Source: Brevibacterium casei CIP 102111 (GTDB lineage: Bacteria; Actinomycetota; Actinomycetes; Actinomycetales; Brevibacteriaceae). From it: a DNA stretch of 64,000 nucleotides. This document shows positions 23,999 through 32,819 of the stretch, piece by piece. A program made the position numbers and the translations under genes. The notes below the pieces were generated by a model. That model did no database searches and was not told where the DNA came from. It saw nothing but the letters and a program-made list of their open reading frames with translations. The stretch lies in contig NZ_FXZC01000001.1 of assembly GCF_900169275.1 (NCBI RefSeq), positions 124,001-188,000 on the forward strand, given 5' to 3'. Within the stretch, counting starts at the first letter, position 1. Each line of letters opens with the position of its first letter.

Positions 23999-24729
23999 CC
24001 CCGCAGCGCACGCTGGCGACGACGGGTCGCGTGCTCGCCCAGATCCGCCACGATCCCCGCACGATCGCCCTCCTCCTCGTCGTGCCGAGCCTGCTCATCG
24101 GGCTCGTCGCGTGGATCTTCGACGAGACCGATGTATTCGAGACGATCGGGCCGGCGATGCTCGCGCTCTTCCCGTTCATCGTCATGTTCCTCGTCACGAG
24201 CATCAGCACCCTGCGTGAGCGGCGCAGCGGCACCCTCGAGCGCCTGCTGTCGATGCCGCTGGGCAAGGGCGACTTCATCCTCGGCTACACACTCGCCTTC
24301 GGTCTCCTCGCGATCGTCCAGACGGCGATCGCCGTCGCCTTCGCGGTGGGGGTGTGCGGTCTGACGATCGACGGCTCGCTCGGCCTCCTCTTCGTCGTCG
24401 CGATCGCCGACGCCCTGCTCGGGACCGCACTCGGGCTGCTCGCGAGTGCGTTCGCCCGCACCGAATTCCAGGTCGTCCAGTTCATGCCGGTCCTCGTCTT
24501 CCCGCAGATCCTCCTCGGCGGGATCTTCCTCCCGCGTGACCGGTTGCCGGACGTGCTCGAGGTGATCGGCGACTGGCTGCCGCTCTCCCACGCGATCGAC
24601 GCGCTCACGGCGGTGGCGACCGGGGACGAGGACGCAAGCTGGGTGTGGCTGCGGATCCTTTTCATCGGCTGCTGGATCGTCGGGGCGATCGTCGTCGGGT
24701 CGCTCACCCTGCGCAGGCGCACCCCGTAG
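23995..24729 (+). CDS. ABC-2 type exporter permease
   Basis: This 244-residue protein has six hydrophobic segments in the ABC-2 arrangement. The family motif TLRERRSGTLERLLSMPL follows the second helix, and FPQILLGGIFLPRD is in the late conserved region. It forms the membrane channel for the ATPase encoded upstream, whose stop overlaps its ATG (ATGA). The transported substrate is unknown; the TetR partner suggests drug or metabolite efflux. Confidence 0.9.
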   Translation: MTPQRTLATTGRVLAQIRHDPRTIALLLVVPSLLIGLVAWIFDETDVFETIGPAMLALFPFIVMFLVTSISTLRERRSGTLERLLSMPLGKGDFILGYTLAFGLLAIVQTAIAVAFAVGVCGLTIDGSLGLLFVVAIADALLGTALGLLASAFARTEFQVVQFMPVLVFPQILLGGIFLPRDRLPDVLEVIGDWLPLSHAIDALTAVATGDEDASWVWLRILFIGCWIVGAIVVGSLTLRRRTP

Positions 24730-24802
24730 GAGCCGTGCGCGGTGCGTCGTCATCGCCTCGCTGATGCGCTGGGCGAGGTGGTGCGATCGGGTCGGGCTGT
24801 GT

Positions 24803-25378
24803 TCACGCGGTGACGCGGTCGCTGGCGAGCATGGCGAAGACGAGGGTGTCCGTCCACTCGCCCTTCGACCACCAGTCCTGACGCAGATGCGCCTCCCGCT
24901 TCATCCCGATCCGCTCGGCCAGCTTCGCCGAGGCGGTGTTCCGGGCGTCCATCTGCGCGACGACCCGACGCAGCTCACAGTCGTCGAAGGCCATGTTGAG
25001 CACGGCGATCGCGGCCTCCGAGGCGAAGCCGTGACCGCTCGCGGCAGGGTCGAGCACCCAGCCGATCTCCGCCTTCGTCGGATCAGTGCCGTCGAGCCAG
25101 ATCCCGATGTCGCCGATGACCCGCGACCCGGCGATCGCGTCGTTGTCGTCATCGGTCTCGATGACGAGGGCGAGCGCCTTCGCCTCCCCACTCAGCCCCG
25201 TGCGCTGCAGCCGCTTGCCGACCTCGGTGCGCGCCGCCTCGGCGGTCCACGGGTCGCCGAGGAGGAACCGCGAGACGTCCTCGCGAGAGTAGATCGGCAG
25301 CAGCGCCTCGGCGTCGGAGGGCTGGTAGGTGCGCAGTCGCAGCCGATCGGTGTGCAGCGTCAGTGCCGGCTCGCTCAT
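24803..25378 (-). CDS. GNAT acetyltransferase, RimJ/RimL type
   Basis: This 191-residue protein starts at ATG 25378, where the homology begins (ALTLHTDRLRLRTYQPSDAEALLPIY). It shows the acetyl-CoA site region (LDPAASGHGFASEAAIAVL) and the GNAT C-terminal motif (NTASAKLAERIGMKREAHLRQ). RimJ/L relatives acetylate protein N-termini or small amines; the target here is unknown. It lies 44 bp downstream of the NatB-like permease on the same strand and may be co-transcribed with it. Confidence 0.85.
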   Translation of the reverse strand: MSEPALTLHTDRLRLRTYQPSDAEALLPIYSREDVSRFLLGDPWTAEAARTEVGKRLQRTGLSGEAKALALVIETDDDNDAIAGSRVIGDIGIWLDGTDPTKAEIGWVLDPAASGHGFASEAAIAVLNMAFDDCELRRVVAQMDARNTASAKLAERIGMKREAHLRQDWWSKGEWTDTLVFAMLASDRVTA

Positions 25379-25422
25379 AGCGTCTACCGAACCACGCCGG
25401 GACCCCGCGGTCAAGGTGCGGG

Positions 25423-26547
25423 TCACGCAGGACGCAGGGCCTGCCTCCACGTCACGCGCGGACCCGAGCGGAGGATCGAGCCCTCGAAGATGCGGGTCGC
25501 GAGCAGCAGGGCGAGGACGGTCGTGAGACCGAGGATCGCGAGCGAGACGACCGGCTCCCACCACTCGGTCGTGCCCATGAACACCCGCATCGGCACGGCG
25601 ACGGCGGCGGAGAACGGAATGTAGCTGAGCACGGCCATGACCGCCTCGTTGTCGGCGAAGAGGACGACGGCCATGTACGGCAGGAGGATGAGCATCATGA
25701 GCGGGGAACTCGTCGACCCGAGGTCCTCCGACCGGGAGACCATCGAGGCGGCCGCAGCGTAGAGGGCGGCGATCATGACGAAGCCGACGACGAAGAGCGG
25801 GATGAACCACGCGATCGGGGCGGCGAGGCGGCCGAGGACGAGATCGTTGCCGCTGATCGCGGCCCCGACGAGGACGGCGACCGCGGTGAGCGCGATCTGC
25901 GCGAACGCGAGGATCGAACACGCGATGACCTTGCCGAACATGAGCACCTTCGCCGAGGCGGACGCGAGGAGGATCTCGACGATCCGCGACTGCTTCTCCT
26001 CGACGACGGAGGACGCGATCGTCATCCCGAAGGTCATAGCGGAGCTGAGGAAGATGAGCCCGAGGCCGAGTCCGATGAACTTCGTCAGCGTCGGATCCGG
26101 GGCGTCGGGGTCGAGGATCTCGACGTCCGGGGTGAGGCTGAGCGCCCCGGCCAGCGATTCCGGAGCCGACCGCAGGGCGATGACGGTGGTGCCGGTCGGC
26201 GAGTCCGGTGAGTCGACGACGGCCGCGGCGACCGCCTCGGTGCGCACGAGCTCCTTCGCCTCCTCGACGCCGGCGACCTCGACCGGTTCGATGCCCTCGA
26301 TCCCGGCCACGGTCTCCGCCGAGGTCACCGCCACCTTGTCCGTCGAGGCGAACAGAGAGGGCAGCGCCCCCGATGCGGCGACGGCGGCGCCGAAGAGGAC
26401 GATCGAGAGCAGGGTCGAGATCATGAACGCCTTCGACTTCACTCGCACCATGATCTCGCGTTCGATGACGAGGCCGATGGCCGTGGTGAAGCTCGCCCGG
26501 GTGGGCCGGGTCGGTGCAGTCCGGTCCGTTGCGGTGATGGTGCTCAT
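25423..26547 (-). CDS. ABC transporter permease, NatB-like
   Basis: This 374-residue protein has an N-terminal helix (SKAFMISTLLSIVLFGAAVA), an extracytoplasmic loop of about 110 residues, and five further helices. The motif SSVVEEKQSRIVEILLASAS is typical of ABC-2 permeases of the NatB (YhaP) type, which export sodium or hydrophobic compounds. Its ATG overlaps the stop of the ATPase gene by 4 bp, so the two form one transporter. Start 26547 is set by that overlap. Confidence 0.88.
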   Translation of the reverse strand: MSTITATDRTAPTRPTRASFTTAIGLVIEREIMVRVKSKAFMISTLLSIVLFGAAVAASGALPSLFASTDKVAVTSAETVAGIEGIEPVEVAGVEEAKELVRTEAVAAAVVDSPDSPTGTTVIALRSAPESLAGALSLTPDVEILDPDAPDPTLTKFIGLGLGLIFLSSAMTFGMTIASSVVEEKQSRIVEILLASASAKVLMFGKVIACSILAFAQIALTAVAVLVGAAISGNDLVLGRLAAPIAWFIPLFVVGFVMIAALYAAAASMVSRSEDLGSTSSPLMMLILLPYMAVVLFADNEAVMAVLSYIPFSAAVAVPMRVFMGTTEWWEPVVSLAILGLTTVLALLLATRIFEGSILRSGPRVTWRQALRPA

Positions 26548-27431
26548 GGCTGCGTGACCTCCTGGAAGAGACGGTTGAGTGGAACGGAGTGCGGAGCGAA
26601 CGACCTCACCGAGGACACGGACAGCGCCCGGCGCAGGACCGCCTCGGCGGCATCGGCATCCGGGGCGGTGAAGCGCACCCACGAGCCGTCGAACTCGGTG
26701 ACGTCGACCTCGGGGACCTCACGGACCCACGCGAGGTCGGCGTCGGCCTCGAGCGTCCACTCGGGCAGGCTGCGGGAGCGGCGCAGCTCATCGGCCGTGC
26801 CCGTCGCGATGAGCCGGCCGTCACCGATGATGACGAGGTCGTCGACGAGGCGTTCGACGAGGTCGAGCTGATGGCTCGAGAAGAGGACCGGGGCGCCGGT
26901 GGCGGCGAAGTCCGAGAGCACCTGGAGAGTGCGTTCGACGGCGGCGGGGTCGAGGCCGGAGAAGGGCTCGTCGAGGACGAGGGCGCGCGGGCTGTGGATG
27001 AGCGCGGCGGCGATCTGGACCTTCTGCTGGTTGCCGAGGCTGACCGATTCGAGGGTGTCGCTCGGCTCGCCCTTGAGGTCGAGGCGCTCGAGGAGGTCGA
27101 GTCCGCGGCGCTTGGCGTCGTGGCGGCTGAGCCCGTGGAAGCGGGCGAGGTAGACGAGCTGATCGATGATCGGCATCTTCGGGTAGAGCCCGCGCTCTTC
27201 GGGCATGTAGCCGATCGCGCTCCGATCGGCAGGGGTGATGTCGGTGCCGTCGACGGTGATCCGTCCGCTGTCTGCGGCGAGGACGCCGAGGAGGATGCGC
27301 ATCGTCGTCGTCTTCCCCGAACCGTTCGATCCGACGAAGCCGGTCATCCGGCCCGCGCCGATCGAGAAGCTCAGGTCGTGGAGCACCTGCGTGGCACCGA
27401 AGCTGCGGGAGATTCCCTCGAGAGTGATCAT
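26544..27431 (-). CDS. ABC transporter ATP-binding protein, NatA-like
   Basis: This 295-residue ATPase has Walker A GSNGSGKTTT (about residues 34-43), Walker B ALVLDEPFSG and switch FSSHQLD. The signature loop reads SLGNQQKVQ instead of LSGGQ, as in the NatA/YhaQ branch. A C-terminal extension of about 80 residues follows. It pairs with the downstream NatB-like permease. The TetR gene upstream ends 34 bp before this start on the same strand, implying one operon. Confidence 0.9.
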   Translation of the reverse strand: MITLEGISRSFGATQVLHDLSFSIGAGRMTGFVGSNGSGKTTTMRILLGVLAADSGRITVDGTDITPADRSAIGYMPEERGLYPKMPIIDQLVYLARFHGLSRHDAKRRGLDLLERLDLKGEPSDTLESVSLGNQQKVQIAAALIHSPRALVLDEPFSGLDPAAVERTLQVLSDFAATGAPVLFSSHQLDLVERLVDDLVIIGDGRLIATGTADELRRSRSLPEWTLEADADLAWVREVPEVDVTEFDGSWVRFTAPDADAAEAVLRRALSVSSVRSFAPHSVPLNRLFQEVTQP

Positions 27432-27465
27432 GCTCCCACGCTACGGCCGAGCGGCCGTCTGCGGC

Positions 27466-28170
27466 TCAGTCGTGCGGACGAGATCGGACTCCGCTGGCCG
27501 GGGGAGCCGAGGCTGCGGCGCTCGCCTGGTCGATGAGCAGGCAGGCGAGAGCGACGGTGCGATCGACGTCGGCGTCGTCGAGCAGTGGTGCACCCGGGAT
27601 GAGGGAGCGCATGAGGAAGGGGCCGACGCACGCCTCCATGAGGGTGTCCATGTCGAGGCCGGAGCGCACCGCGTCTCCGCGCTCCTCCGCCCGGGCGAGG
27701 ATCGCCTCGAGCACAGCCATCCGCTGCGGGAGGAAGCCCTCGACGAACGGTCCCGAGGTCTCCGGGGACTCCTGCATGTGCGCAAGCCAGCCCGGCATCG
27801 CCGCCCGGACGAACGGGTCGTTGAAGATCTCGGCCTGTGCGGTCTGGAAGGCACAGAGATCGCCGGTCAGCGACCCGGTGTCGGCGGGGACGCTGAGCTG
27901 ATGGCGCCGTTCGACGAGCGCCGGGACGAGGTCGGCGACGCTGTCGAAGCGACGGTAGAAGGCGGGTTTGCTCGTTCCGGCCGCTTTGACGATCGCCGCG
28001 ATCGTCGCCGCCGAGTAGCCGTCGTCGATGATGATCCGTGCCGCCGCGTCGAGGATCGAGGAGTCGATCGAATCGTCTCGAGGGCGACCGGAGAGCCTCT
28101 GGATGATGATGTCGACAATCCTTCTTCGGGTCGGGTCGCTCACGTCGACTGCAGCCGGGACTCCCGGCAC
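27466..28170 (-). CDS. TetR-family regulator of the NatAB-like exporter
   Basis: This 234-residue regulator has its helix-turn-helix at TIAAIVKAAGTSKPAFYRRF (about residues 55-75) and a helical ligand domain. No ATG is available; GTG 28170 is the furthest reasonable start and a GTG about 27 bp further in is an alternative. A 23-bp dyad lies 26 bp upstream of the start. It is the first gene of a TetR-ATPase-permease operon and probably represses it. Confidence 0.85.
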   Translation of the reverse strand: MPGVPAAVDVSDPTRRRIVDIIIQRLSGRPRDDSIDSSILDAAARIIIDDGYSAATIAAIVKAAGTSKPAFYRRFDSVADLVPALVERRHQLSVPADTGSLTGDLCAFQTAQAEIFNDPFVRAAMPGWLAHMQESPETSGPFVEGFLPQRMAVLEAILARAEERGDAVRSGLDMDTLMEACVGPFLMRSLIPGAPLLDDADVDRTVALACLLIDQASAAASAPPASGVRSRPHD

Positions 28171-28195
28171 CAGGGACGTTGAAGACCATCTTACA

Positions 28196-28218
28196 TTGCG
28201 TTACGATACGTAATGCAA
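28196..28218. promoter_or_regulatory. 23-bp dyad, candidate TetR operator
   Basis: Half-sites TTGCGTTACG and CGTAATGCAA match except for one base pair and are separated by ATA. Position just upstream of the TetR start fits autorepression of the TetR/ABC operon. Confidence 0.7.
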
Positions 28219-28306
28219 GTGGAGTCCGACTCCGCGTGCACTCCCCGAGGAGTATCCGATGACGGCCATCCCCAGAGGCGCCTCGGCGTTCTCAGCCTCG
28301 TCATCA

Positions 28307-28338
28307 GGGGCTGCCGGTGCGCTCGCACCGGCAGCCCC
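28307..28338. terminator. Perfect 14-bp stem terminator after the NarL-type response regulator
   Basis: GGGGCTGCCGGTGC (28307-28320) pairs exactly with GCACCGGCAGCCCC (28325-28338) around a 4-nt loop, 6 bp beyond the response-regulator stop. There is no T-run on the minus strand; the very stable stem is typical of actinobacterial terminators. Confidence 0.75.
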
Positions 28339-28344
28339 GGACCC

Positions 28345-29007
28345 TCAGCGGCCTTCGCCGACTCTCACGACCCCGTGCTCATACGCCCAGATGACCGCGT
28401 GCGTGCGGTCGCGGATGCCGAGCTTCGCGAGCACATTCGACACGTGCGTCTTCACCGTCGCCTCCCCGAGGAAGAGCTGCCCGGCGATCTCGGCGTTGCT
28501 CAGACCCGTCGCGAGCAGGCGGAGCACCTCGTGTTCGCGGTCGGTGAGAGAGTTGAGCTCGGGCGCCGGGGCGGCGCTCGCCGCCGGAGTGCTCACGGAG
28601 CGTTCGATGACCCGGCGGGTGACCTCGGGTGAGAGGAGACCGTCCCCGCCGGCGAGCGCGGCCACGGCGTCGATGAGCTGTTCGGCCTCCGCGGTCTTGA
28701 GGAGGAATCCGCTCGCTCCCGCCGCGAGGGCGTCGAAGAGGAAGTCGTCGCGGTCGAAGGTCGTGAGCATGAGCACGGCGCCGGCGGCGCCCCGACGGAC
28801 GATCTCCGCGGTCGCGGCGAGCCCGTCCATGACCGGCATCTGCACGTCCATGCAGATGACGTCGGGGGAGAGTTCGAGGGCCCGATCGACGGCCTCCTGC
28901 CCGTTCTCGGCCTCACCGACGACCACGATGTCGTCCTCGGACTCGAGGATCGTGCGGAAGCCGGTGCGGACCATCGACTGGTCGTCGACGAGGAGGACTC
29001 GGATCAT
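28345..29007 (-). CDS. Response regulator, NarL/FixJ family
   Basis: This 220-residue protein has a receiver domain (acidic DD at residues 8-9, phospho-acceptor Asp in ICMDVQMP, Lys in FLLKTAE). A LuxR-type helix-turn-helix follows (LTDREHEVLRLLATGLSNAEIA and ATVKTHVSNVLAKLG). Phosphorylation by the kinase encoded just upstream should activate DNA binding. The two genes overlap by 4 bp. Target genes are not evident; the nearby ABC operon is a possibility only. Confidence 0.92.
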   Translation of the reverse strand: MIRVLLVDDQSMVRTGFRTILESEDDIVVVGEAENGQEAVDRALELSPDVICMDVQMPVMDGLAATAEIVRRGAAGAVLMLTTFDRDDFLFDALAAGASGFLLKTAEAEQLIDAVAALAGGDGLLSPEVTRRVIERSVSTPAASAAPAPELNSLTDREHEVLRLLATGLSNAEIAGQLFLGEATVKTHVSNVLAKLGIRDRTHAVIWAYEHGVVRVGEGR

Positions 29008-30431
29008 GGGCTGACCTCCGCTGGGGCGAGTTCGTCGGGGGTCGCCGCCGAGGCGGCATCGACAGCGGGGTCCCCGTAGGGGTCAGGGGTGTCGGTCGCG
29101 TCGACCGTCCCGGAGCGGTTCCCGCTCCGGAGGGGGTAGGGCAGGCGGGCCCGGACGAGCCAGCCCCCGCGTGACTTCGGGCCGGCCTCGAGGGTGCCGC
29201 CGAGGGCGCTCATGCGTTCTCGCATCCCGATGATGCCGAGCCCTGTGCCGACCGAGGCGGCAGAGCCCGTCTCCTGGCCGGGAGCGGGGTGGGAGACGGT
29301 GGCGTCGGCATCGGTCTCCGGGAGGTGGCCGGTGGACGCGGTGCGCCGACGTGCATCGCTGACCTCGACCTCGAGTTCCGCATCGCAGTAGCGCAGGCGC
29401 ACCTCCACCTCGGCGTCGGCCCCCGCGTAGCGATGACAGTTCGTCAGGGACTCCTGGATCACGCGATAGACGGAGAGCTCCATGATCGGGGTGAGTGGAC
29501 GGGGCTCGCCGAGGGTCCGGAACTCGAGGCGCTGCCCGTTCCGACGCGCGTTGTCGAAGAGCTCAGGAAGGTCGCCGAGACCGGGATTGCCTGCGCCGTC
29601 GGTCGTCGGGGCTCTCGGACTGCCGGAGTCGCGGAGGGTGTGGACGAGGGTGCGCAGCTCCTCGACGGTCTCCCGGGTCGACGATTCGATGACCGCCAGG
29701 GATTCCTTCGCCCGCGCGGGGTACTTCTCGAGGCTGCGGCGGGCGGCGGCCGCGTGGATGCTCACCCCGGCGATGTGGTGGGCGACCCCATCGTGGAGTT
29801 CGCGGGCGATGCGGACGCGCTCGAGGTCGAGCGCCTGATCGGCGAGCTGTCGGCCCTGGCGGCGGACCTCGTCGTTGGCGCGTCTGAGCTCGGCGAGGAG
29901 GAGACGCTGATTCCACGCCCGGTCGCCGAACAGCCAGGCGCCGCCGAAGAAGATGATGTTGATGAGGACGGTGATGCCGGAGTTCGCGGCGTACTGGAGG
30001 ACGGTGAGGCTGCCGAGGTTCGAGAGCTCGATGACCGCACCGACGATGAGGGAGGCGAAGATCGCCACGCAGAGCAGGAGGCGGGAGAGGAACGCCGAGC
30101 GGCGGTCGCTCTGCCACGCTCCGATCGCATACGTGCCCATGAAGAGGGCGATCTGGGAGACACCGGGCTCCATCGCCCCGAGGAATTGGGCGGTGACGTA
30201 GATCGCCGAGATCAGCCACGCGGTGACACTCGGGTGGAGTCGGCGCCACGGCAGGGGCAGGGCGACGGCGACCGATGCCGTGCAGGCCACCCAGAGTGGG
30301 ACCTCGAAGGGCCAGAAGCCGCCGGCATCGTAGAGCGCGGCGAAGACCGATGAGCCGATGGCGAGGGCTGCGACGAGGTACCAGTCCCCGACGCGCGGTC
30401 GCCGCTCTTCGAGGGTGATCGGATCTGCCAT
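29004..30431 (-). CDS. Sensor histidine kinase, NarL-partner (HisKA_3) type
   Basis: This 475-residue kinase has five or six N-terminal membrane helices and no large sensor domain, then a coiled dimerisation segment with the phosphorylated His in ARELHDGVAHHIAGVS. The ATPase domain shows an N-box (ESLTNCHRYAG) and a G-box (GTGLGIIGMRERM). About 30 residues of low-complexity Thr/Ala/Pro sequence sit between these boxes. TAAGCT lies 6 nt before the ATG at 30431, so the mRNA may be leaderless. It likely senses envelope or membrane state and signals to the overlapping response regulator. Confidence 0.9.
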   Translation of the reverse strand: MADPITLEERRPRVGDWYLVAALAIGSSVFAALYDAGGFWPFEVPLWVACTASVAVALPLPWRRLHPSVTAWLISAIYVTAQFLGAMEPGVSQIALFMGTYAIGAWQSDRRSAFLSRLLLCVAIFASLIVGAVIELSNLGSLTVLQYAANSGITVLINIIFFGGAWLFGDRAWNQRLLLAELRRANDEVRRQGRQLADQALDLERVRIARELHDGVAHHIAGVSIHAAAARRSLEKYPARAKESLAVIESSTRETVEELRTLVHTLRDSGSPRAPTTDGAGNPGLGDLPELFDNARRNGQRLEFRTLGEPRPLTPIMELSVYRVIQESLTNCHRYAGADAEVEVRLRYCDAELEVEVSDARRRTASTGHLPETDADATVSHPAPGQETGSAASVGTGLGIIGMRERMSALGGTLEAGPKSRGGWLVRARLPYPLRSGNRSGTVDATDTPDPYGDPAVDAASAATPDELAPAEVSP

Positions 30432-30574
30432 GCCTCCAGCTTAGGCAGTGCCGACCCCGGAGACATCCGCCTCTGTGCGGATTGGCCTCCGCCGCGTGGT
30501 GGAGCCTGTTGCGGACCCGCGCGGTGGACACGGCCAGGTGCGGTCGAGACTGCGCGTTTCCGCTGAGCGCCTGC

Positions 30575-31009
30575 TCAGTCACCGGTGCGCACTCGGTCCT
30601 CCGCCCGAATCCCCTGCCGTGAGATCGCGAGCCAGGCGATTCCGGCTAGCGGCGGCAGGAAGAACACGACTTTGACGATCGGGGGGATCTCCACCTGTAC
30701 GGCGTTGTAGGCCGCGACCGCAAGACCGAGGGCGCTCAACCCCAGTGCGATCCACCATCCGACACGGGACCGCGCCAAGGGGTGGATGAGGAGATATGCG
30801 AAGGCGACGATCAGCCCGGTGCCGGCCAGGACGAAGAGATAGGTCAGTGTCATCGATACCGCCTCGTCGAGGCCGATGCCTGAGGCGTTCGGATAGGCGT
30901 ATGCTCCTGCGAGCGCCGGGCCCACCTGTCCCGCCGAGGCGCCGGTGGCGACAATGGATGCGGCGCTGGCAAGTCCGCCGATGAGGGCGGCGGTGCGGGT
31001 GCGGATCAT
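30575..31009 (-). CDS. Small polytopic membrane protein
   Basis: This 144-residue protein has four hydrophobic segments (about residues 5-30, 52-75, 85-105 and 112-130) and no recognised motif. GGAGGA lies 6 nt before the ATG. It is divergent from a TetR gene across a 94-bp region with two operator-like dyads, so it is probably controlled by that regulator. Function unknown. Confidence 0.7.
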   Translation of the reverse strand: MIRTRTAALIGGLASAASIVATGASAGQVGPALAGAYAYPNASGIGLDEAVSMTLTYLFVLAGTGLIVAFAYLLIHPLARSRVGWWIALGLSALGLAVAAYNAVQVEIPPIVKVVFFLPPLAGIAWLAISRQGIRAEDRVRTGD

Positions 31010-31036
31010 GATGTCCTCCAGAGTCCCGAGAGTGCT

Positions 31037-31087
31037 GAGATGTCATGTCTCAACTCGTACTGCTAGGCTAAAGAGACATCATGTCTC
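31037..31087. promoter_or_regulatory. Two related dyads between the membrane-protein and TetR genes
   Basis: 31073-31087 is a perfect dyad (GAGACAT-C-ATGTCTC). 31037-31051 is the same sequence with two changes in its left arm. Their centres are 36 bp apart, between divergent starts at 31009 and 31104. Likely TetR operators for both promoters. Confidence 0.7.
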
Positions 31088-31103
31088 AAGTCAAGGGGTT
31101 CCC

Positions 31104-31871
31104 ATGCCGCGAACGCACCGGACCACCGAGGAAACGCGATCCCTCGTCGCCGAGGCGGTCGTCGACTTCGTCGCCCACCACGGCATCGCCGTGTGGCCGG
31201 AGATCCCTATGGAGACCATCCTTGAGAGCGCCGGGGTCTCCCGCGCCTCGGCCTACCGGATCTGGTCGGGGAGGTCGGCGTTCAGTGCGTTCGCCCTCGA
31301 GCAGTGCCTCGCTGGACATGCGATGGCTACCCTCGGCGCCGATCGCGCTCTCGCGCTCGCCCGTGAGGTCGTCGAACCGGAGGACGGCGACGGGGAATCC
31401 TCGGCACAGGCGTCGGGTACATCGGAGTCCGATGCGCGGTCCACTGATCCTTCGCGGGTGGAGAGCGCGGCCCGCTTCATCGCACTCGCCGCCGACGAAG
31501 AGCTCGACATCCTCCTCGGCTCAGATCGCTGGCGCGCCTTCGTCCGCTTCCAGGCGGTGGCCCTCGATGCCCCGACACCGGAACTCGCCGAGGTGCTCGA
31601 CCGGATCGACTCCGAGGACTCCGCCAGAGTGCGTGCGGTCTACGAGAGGGTCGCGCGGGCCTGGGGACTCGCGGCCGTGTCACCTGCGGGTACCGCCGTG
31701 ATCGCAGAGGCGGCCCTCCTGCTCGCCCGCAGCGCGGTGGCGAGGATCGTCTCCGGGCGCGATGAAGCGCGGATGCGCTCAACTTACATAGAAGGACTGT
31801 CTTCCCTGGTCAGGGGTGCGTTCCGGGAACGCCCGGGCGCAACGATGGACCTCGCCGAGCTCGCGGGCTGA
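31104..31871 (+). CDS. TetR-like transcriptional regulator
   Basis: This 255-residue protein starts at ATG 31104 with AAGGGG 6 nt upstream. A helix-turn-helix is visible at PMETILESAGVSRASAYRIW (about residues 35-55). The rest is helical, with an acidic Ser/Asp/Glu-rich loop at about 100-125. The operator-like dyads immediately upstream and the divergent small membrane protein suggest local autoregulation. It ends exactly where the rskA stop begins on the other strand. Confidence 0.82.
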   Translation: MPRTHRTTEETRSLVAEAVVDFVAHHGIAVWPEIPMETILESAGVSRASAYRIWSGRSAFSAFALEQCLAGHAMATLGADRALALAREVVEPEDGDGESSAQASGTSESDARSTDPSRVESAARFIALAADEELDILLGSDRWRAFVRFQAVALDAPTPELAEVLDRIDSEDSARVRAVYERVARAWGLAAVSPAGTAVIAEAALLLARSAVARIVSGRDEARMRSTYIEGLSSLVRGAFRERPGATMDLAELAG

Positions 31872-32819
31872 CTACAGCTCGACGGCGACGATGGGATCGC
31901 TCGTCGGCTGCGGCGACCCGCCGGAGGGCTCGACCGTGATGCCGAACTGGCTGCCCGCGGTGAACGTGCGATCGTCGATCTGCGCGCCGGCACCGGACAT
32001 CAGGCCCGCGCTCTCTGGGCCGTCGGCGTCGATGACCCACATCTGCAGGTCCGAACCGCTCGGGACGTCGACATTGCTCGCGGACACGCGGATGACCTGC
32101 TCGGCCTCCGAGGAGACCACGGTGACCGAGCCGCCGTCGGGCAGCTCTGCCGTCGACGTCTTGAGGTCGGGTGCCGTCATCAGCCGCGTCGTCTCATCGA
32201 GCTGCTTCTGCGTGTGCTCGAGGCGCTCCTGGAGTGCGTACTGACGCTGCTGGGTCTGCCACGCGTTGATGCCGAAGCCCGCGATGACAAGGGCCACCGC
32301 GGCCGCTGCGGCCGCCCACGGAAGCCATGCCCGTCGGCGGCGTCGCTCGGCGAGGTCGACGGGCTGGTCGTCTCGGGGCGAGGCGGGTGACCCCGCGGAT
32401 GCAGCGTCGGTGGACGCAGCGCCTGTGGATCCGGTTCGGGCCGAGGGCGGGGCCGCGGACCCGTTGCCCGCCGCGGCGGGCCCGGTCGGTGCGGATTCCA
32501 TCTGACCCGTCTCGTTTGGTCGGGTGACCTCGCGCAGCGGTGCCGGCAAACGGTCGGCCGCCTCGGCGGGAGCCGCATCGGCAGCACTGTCCTCCTGTGC
32601 CACGGTATCGGGCAGGGAGAGGATCGCCGAGCGGGTCTCCTCGCTCACGGTCTGGGGCTCGTCGGACATCGCCATGAGGGCGGCGGTGTCGGTGTACGCG
32701 TCGACCTCGGCGCGGAAGTCGGCGTCGGTGTCGGCGAGGGCGCGCGCCTCGGCGAGTTCGCTCTCGCTCAGCCCACCCAGGGCCAATCCGGCGGCCAGAT
32801 AGTCACGATCTGCGTTCAT
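31872..32819 (-). CDS. rskA: Anti-sigma-K factor (RskA family)
   Basis: This 315-residue protein has an N-terminal anti-sigma domain (YLAAGLALGGLSESELAEARAL), then a disordered linker of about 80 residues rich in Ala, Ser, Thr and Pro. A transmembrane helix follows (WLPWAAAAAAVALVIAGFGI, about residues 165-185). The RskA extracytoplasmic domain ends with LQMWVIDADGP and FGITVEPSGGSPQPT. In the family, proteolysis of the membrane anti-sigma frees SigK. The start overlaps the sigK stop by 4 bp, so the two are co-translated. Confidence 0.92.
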   Translation of the reverse strand: MNADRDYLAAGLALGGLSESELAEARALADTDADFRAEVDAYTDTAALMAMSDEPQTVSEETRSAILSLPDTVAQEDSAADAAPAEAADRLPAPLREVTRPNETGQMESAPTGPAAAGNGSAAPPSARTGSTGAASTDAASAGSPASPRDDQPVDLAERRRRRAWLPWAAAAAAVALVIAGFGINAWQTQQRQYALQERLEHTQKQLDETTRLMTAPDLKTSTAELPDGGSVTVVSSEAEQVIRVSASNVDVPSGSDLQMWVIDADGPESAGLMSGAGAQIDDRTFTAGSQFGITVEPSGGSPQPTSDPIVAVEL

